A stretch of 47,456 nucleotides of DNA from assembly GCA_012033255.1 (NCBI GenBank), contig JAAUSF010000030.1, positions 1-47,456 of the forward strand. The letters are read 5' to 3'. The position numbers and the translations under genes are program-made. The notes under the pieces are model-generated. The model did not search any database, was not told the DNA's origin, and saw nothing but the letters and a program-made list of their open reading frames with translations. The DNA comes from Cyanobacteria bacterium RU_5_0 (lineage in GTDB: Bacteria > Cyanobacteriota > Cyanobacteriia > Elainellales > Elainellaceae). Below, piece after piece: positions 44,070 through 47,456 of this stretch. How positions within the stretch are numbered: position 1 is the first letter of the stretch; each line of letters starts with the position of its first letter.

Positions 44070-46790
44070 ATGAATGGAAACAACATTCGGGGCAGTAACA
44101 GAAACGATTTTATTCAGGGCAATGATAGAGATGAGAAATTATTGGCAGGTCGAGGCAATGATGTACTTGTCGGTGGTGCAGGCAACGATCAAGCCTACGG
44201 TGATGAAGGCAATGACTTCTTCCTGGGAACGGATGGAGGGAATGATCAATCCTTCGGTGGCGAAGGCAACGACTTCTTCCGACTTGGAGACGGCAACGAT
44301 ACCGTTTATGGCGACTCAGGAAACGACATCATCCTAGCCAGCGGTGGCAATGATCTAATTGATGGCGGATCTGGCTTTAATCTGGTGTTTGGTGGCGAGG
44401 GGAGCGATCGCTTTGTCTTGCAATCGGGTGGCATCATCGACATTCAAGATTTTCAATTGGGTCAAGATCGGCTTGTCCTCGCTGACGGACTCACCTTTGA
44501 CCAATTAAAGATTGTTCCGGCTCTGTTTGGCACCTCCAGCACCATTCAAATTGCTGCAACCGGGGAACCGATTGCCACCTTGCTCCTCATTCCTCCGGAT
44601 CAACTTAATGAGATCCATTTTGTTAGCTTTAATGATGCAATAAGGGGAGGCGATCGCTCAACTCGTTTTGCGATTTCCGCCCCATCCAATACTCCAGTTA
44701 ATCTCATTCAAAATATGATGAACAATCAAAGTTCTGCCTTAGAAATCAGCGTGTTCTCTGAACCAGCCATTCCCCTTGCCGAAACCGGGGCAAGATCGGG
44801 AGTGTTTATCTTCAAACTCAGCCAGCCCGCTCCTACAGGAGGCGTGGTCATTAACTTCCAGGCTGGAGATACCGATCCAGAAACAACATCGCGCGATGTC
44901 AATATTGGGACAGCCGGAACAACTAACATTGATAATTTCAATATTCGACCGATTCCCGGTTTTATCTCAACGGTCACGATCGCGGAGGGAGCCACTGAAG
45001 CCAGGTTAGTTGTGACTCCCTTTGAGGATGGTTTAGTTGAAGGAGATGAGACGATCTCGATTGAACTACTGTCTAGAGCAGACTATCATGTAAGTCTGGC
45101 AAATAATATCGCTACGCTGACGATTATTGATGATGTCGCGATTAGTGGAACTGATAATAATGATGTGCTGGATGGAACCCATACGGCTGACGTGATTGAA
45201 GGATTAGCAGGCGATGACGTTATCAATGGCAATGGCGGCAATGACATCATTGATAGTGGTTTTGACGAGGATATCGTCAATGGTGGAAATGGTGATGATC
45301 AGATTGCTGGTGGTGGTTTTCTCAATGGCGATCGCGGCAATGACTCCATTCAGGCTGGCGATGGCAACAATGTCATTAATGGCGGTGACGGACGCGACAC
45401 CATCGTGGGCGGCAGTGGCGCAGACTTTATCAACGGGGATGGAGGAAGTGACTGGGTTCAAGGCGGCGAGGGAACCGAGCTGATCCTGGGTGGTAATGGC
45501 GATGACGTCCTCTTGGGTGAGACGGGGATGGATGTTCTCTTGGGTGGTAATGGCGATGATGTGCTTTCAGGGGGTGCGGATGCCAATGAACTCACCGGAG
45601 GAGCAGGGCGCGATCGCTTCTTGATTGGTCCCAACAATGGCATCACGTCCATCACTGATTTCCAGAATCGGCGCGATCGCCTTGTCCTGGAGCAGGGCTT
45701 GACGGTTGATTTACTCCAGATTGCTCAGGTTGGGAACGATACCTTCGTGAGTTTGGCAGGTCAGCAACAACCCTTTGCCATTCTGATTGGAGTCCAAGCC
45801 CGATCGATTACGGAAACTGATTTTGTTGTCACCTTACCGCCGCCAACGTTCAGTAACCTTGTGGTGTTTGGAGACAGCCTTTCCGACACGGGCAATTTCT
45901 TCAGTGCCACGGGTGGCATATTTCCTCCCAGCCCTCCTTCCTTCAATGGACGATTATCCAATGGTCCGCTCTGGGTTGATTTCATCGCTCCCAAATTGGG
46001 GTTGACTCGCGATGAGGTTAGCAATTTTGCCTTCCTTGGAGCCTTGAGCGGACGGGAAAACCTGAGTGATGCCCTGATCCCGATCGCCAATTTTCCTGGC
46101 TTGCTAGACCAGATTGATACCTTTGCCGCAACCACCGGAGCGAATGGAGCCGATCCCGATGCGCTTTATGTCGTTTGGGCGGGCAGCAATGATTTTCTCA
46201 ATCTCAGCGACCCCCAAGCCGTTCCAACGGCGATCGCTGATGCCGTCACTAACCTTGCCACCTCTATTGCAACCCTCGCCAATTTAGGAGCCGAGAAAAT
46301 TATTGTTCCTAATGCCTCTGATCTGGGCACCCTCCCTTTCAGTATTGAATCAGGAACGACAACCCAGGCAACGTTGGTCAGTTCTGCCTTTAATCAAGCC
46401 CTCGATCAGACCCTGGATCAGTTAGAGCAAACGCTTGGGATTGATGTGATTTCAGTTGATGCATTTGGCTTCAGTCAACGGATTGCTAATGCGCCTGAAG
46501 AGTTTGGCTTTACCAACAACACTGATCCGCTGATTGGACAATCGGGTTCAGTCAATCCCGATGAGTTTGTCTTCTTTGATGAGGCTCACCCCACGACCCG
46601 AGTGCATGAACTGTTTGTCGATGTGGTTTTAACGGCTCTCAAGGATGCTGGCTACTCGGTTCACCAGGACTGGGACTACAGTTTGGGTTCACTGAATATC
46701 AGCCACACCCAGTCTACCGCACCATTCACCGATGAAAAGACCTTAGCCTGGATTATTGACGATCTGCGCCCAAATCTCCAGATTCTTTGA
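44070..46790 (+). CDS. RTX-repeat / Calx-beta / GDSL (SGNH) esterase
   Basis: 906 aa; AGGGAAAA precedes ATG 44070. Residues 5-120 are nonapeptide Ca-binding RTX repeats (GRGNDVLVGGAGNDQ), about 228-353 a Calx-beta domain, and 355-510 a second RTX block (GLAGDDVINGNGGND). Residues about 592-870 are an SGNH lipase/esterase: VVFGDSLSDTGNFF with Ser603, VVWAGSNDF, and DEAHPTTRVHELF with Asp837 and His840. There is no N-terminal signal peptide, as expected for type I secretion with a C-terminal signal. It probably hydrolyses an ester substrate outside the cell, and the RTX blocks need calcium to fold. Confidence 0.9.
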   Translation: MNGNNIRGSNRNDFIQGNDRDEKLLAGRGNDVLVGGAGNDQAYGDEGNDFFLGTDGGNDQSFGGEGNDFFRLGDGNDTVYGDSGNDIILASGGNDLIDGGSGFNLVFGGEGSDRFVLQSGGIIDIQDFQLGQDRLVLADGLTFDQLKIVPALFGTSSTIQIAATGEPIATLLLIPPDQLNEIHFVSFNDAIRGGDRSTRFAISAPSNTPVNLIQNMMNNQSSALEISVFSEPAIPLAETGARSGVFIFKLSQPAPTGGVVINFQAGDTDPETTSRDVNIGTAGTTNIDNFNIRPIPGFISTVTIAEGATEARLVVTPFEDGLVEGDETISIELLSRADYHVSLANNIATLTIIDDVAISGTDNNDVLDGTHTADVIEGLAGDDVINGNGGNDIIDSGFDEDIVNGGNGDDQIAGGGFLNGDRGNDSIQAGDGNNVINGGDGRDTIVGGSGADFINGDGGSDWVQGGEGTELILGGNGDDVLLGETGMDVLLGGNGDDVLSGGADANELTGGAGRDRFLIGPNNGITSITDFQNRRDRLVLEQGLTVDLLQIAQVGNDTFVSLAGQQQPFAILIGVQARSITETDFVVTLPPPTFSNLVVFGDSLSDTGNFFSATGGIFPPSPPSFNGRLSNGPLWVDFIAPKLGLTRDEVSNFAFLGALSGRENLSDALIPIANFPGLLDQIDTFAATTGANGADPDALYVVWAGSNDFLNLSDPQAVPTAIADAVTNLATSIATLANLGAEKIIVPNASDLGTLPFSIESGTTTQATLVSSAFNQALDQTLDQLEQTLGIDVISVDAFGFSQRIANAPEEFGFTNNTDPLIGQSGSVNPDEFVFFDEAHPTTRVHELFVDVVLTALKDAGYSVHQDWDYSLGSLNISHTQSTAPFTDEKTLAWIIDDLRPNLQIL

Positions 46791-46894
46791 GAATCCAGGG
46801 AGCTAAACCCTTAACCTGTCTCGTTGATCAGTATGAATGATGCAGGTTAAACACGATCGTTCTTTATAGTGCAGCAGGCATGAGCGGGACAACC

Positions 46895-47189
46895 CTATCC
46901 GTTGCTCAAGACATCTTTGGGAGTTCCTTCGTCCATGCCGTCATCGTCTGGTAAATCCTCGGTGTATTGATCGATCGCCTCCACCATTCCCTCGGAGTAT
47001 GGCTCCAAAACCGTGGCAGACACATGCAATTCAGCCAGCGCATCGGAAAATTCTTCAGAAGCCGGATCGGCTGTTTCAAGAATTTTGACGGCAACCAGTG
47101 CTCGCTCCAGATTAGGTGTGATACTCGCCCAGGTGAACTTTGAGCAATTCCAAAGACTTTTGATCGATGACTGCCATAGATTCCGTCAT
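46895..47189 (-). pseudogene. small conserved-type acidic protein, frameshifted
   Basis: ATG 47189 reads MTESMAVIDQKSLELLKVHL, GEYHT and stops at 47112-47114. In a shifted frame the sequence continues TPNLERALVAVKILETADPA, SEEFSDALAELHVSATVLEP and on to DVLSNG, stopping at 46895-46897. Joined, it is about 97 aa, acidic and helical. One base is missing near 47112-47118. I recall similar cyanobacterial proteins without assigned function, but cannot name a family. A longer reverse-strand frame over the same DNA is basic and Trp-rich and is a shadow. Confidence 0.5.
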
Positions 47190-47345
47190 TTTTTAGCTTC
47201 CGTTCTAATTTGGCAATGTGGTAACGGCAAACCGCAACCGTCTTCTCCCATTTTGCAATGAGTCCCTGCCGTTGGTGTTCTGGGGATTTATTGCGTTCTG
47301 CTGCAATTTTCTGTAAATGCTCTTCTAGAGCGGCATACTGACCCT
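47190..47345 (-). pseudogene. C-terminal remnant of a small helical protein cut by a CTATAGC element
   Basis: On the reverse strand an open stretch reads EGQYAALEEHLQKIAAERNK, SPEHQRQGLIAKWEKTVAVC, RYHIAKLERKLKN. It is charged and helical and looks coding. Its beginning is replaced by the repeat at 47346. It runs without a stop into the next gene. One extra A in the A-run before ATGACGG would create an ATGA overlap, as expected for a coupled pair. Confidence 0.4.
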
Positions 47346-47456
47346 CTATAGCAATCCCAAATCAATTGTGAGAAAACCCAAAGTGGGGTTGGGACGAGTC
47401 CAAGGAGGGGGCACTGCCCCCTCCACCCCTTCTTACAAATGATTTAGGGCTGCTAT
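47346..47456. repeat. CTATAGC-ended MITE-like element at the window edge
   Basis: The left end CTATAGCAATCCCAAATCA is complementary, imperfectly, to the right end TGATTTAGGGCTGCTAT, with TTGTGAGAA/TTCTTACAA just inside and a GGGGGCACTGCCCCC hairpin in the middle. A half copy, CTATAGCAGCCCTAAATCAT, lies at 43482-43501 directly beside the iteron array. The element may extend past the window end. Confidence 0.65.

Noticed and set aside
46906..47094. Reverse-strand 62-aa frame rich in Arg and Trp near the right end
   Set aside because: The overlapping alternative frame encodes an acidic helical protein of conserved appearance. The 62-aa frame is its shadow.

Overview
This window looks like chromosomal DNA of a cyanobacterium, probably filamentous. 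The palindrome GCGATCGC and its core CGATCG (HIP1-type sites) recur throughout. Several families are typical of cyanobacteria (DUF4278, Uma2, CHAT and caspase proteins, a GUN4 domain, WD40-STAND proteins), and so are the dispersed CTATAGC-ended hairpins and pyrimidine-rich simple repeats. I see no rRNA, tRNA or CRISPR array.

Left part (1-14657): an HTH fragment, DUF4278 and small membrane proteins, a B-lectin/CAP protein, a truncated M15-like peptidase remnant, and three large death/signalling-type proteins. These are a caspase-family protease (2704-4872), a CHAT-TM-GUN4 protein (5464-6906) and a caspase-STAND ATPase-TM-WD40-MORN giant (8396-14212). A pair of membrane proteins lies between the last two. 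At 14764-15224 there is a Uma2 pseudogene.

Central part (15316-43480): a complete-looking extracellular-type contractile injection system (eCIS; Afp/PVC/MAC/thylakoid-CIS family) in two convergent arms. The + arm (15498-31729) encodes two sheath proteins, two tube proteins, a tail-assembly chaperone with a probable -1 frameshift into a DUF6760-like tail, a variable linker protein, a LysM hub-adaptor, a split VgrG (gp27-like and gp5-like), PAAR tip, gp25, two baseplate-J wedges, tail protein I and a fibre-like protein broken by a one-base frameshift. The - arm (43239-32671) encodes the AAA+ ATPase, the DUF4255 cap and a row of putative cargo: DUF4157 plus an RGS-like domain; a calpain-type cysteine protease split by one base; two uncharacterised small proteins; DUF4157 plus a kinase-like domain; and a small beta-sandwich protein. 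The three cargo proteins share an N-terminal module. A Uma2 gene and CTATAGC hairpin DNA lie between the arms.

Both arms are preceded, in the same orientation relative to the gene, by an array of the 9-bp unit CAACTGAAA followed by the box GTGAGAAATTTT. This suggests one regulator controls machine and cargo together.

Right part (43481-47456): a remnant of a glutaminase gene, a large RTX/Calx-beta/GDSL esterase, and a degraded small gene pair cut by another CTATAGC element.

My working view is that this is an eCIS island with modular effectors (a eukaryote-like RGS fold, an atypical kinase, a calpain) beside caspase/CHAT cell-death genes. Several frames are disrupted by single bases, so either the locus is decaying, the assembly has indel errors, or a few sites are recoded.
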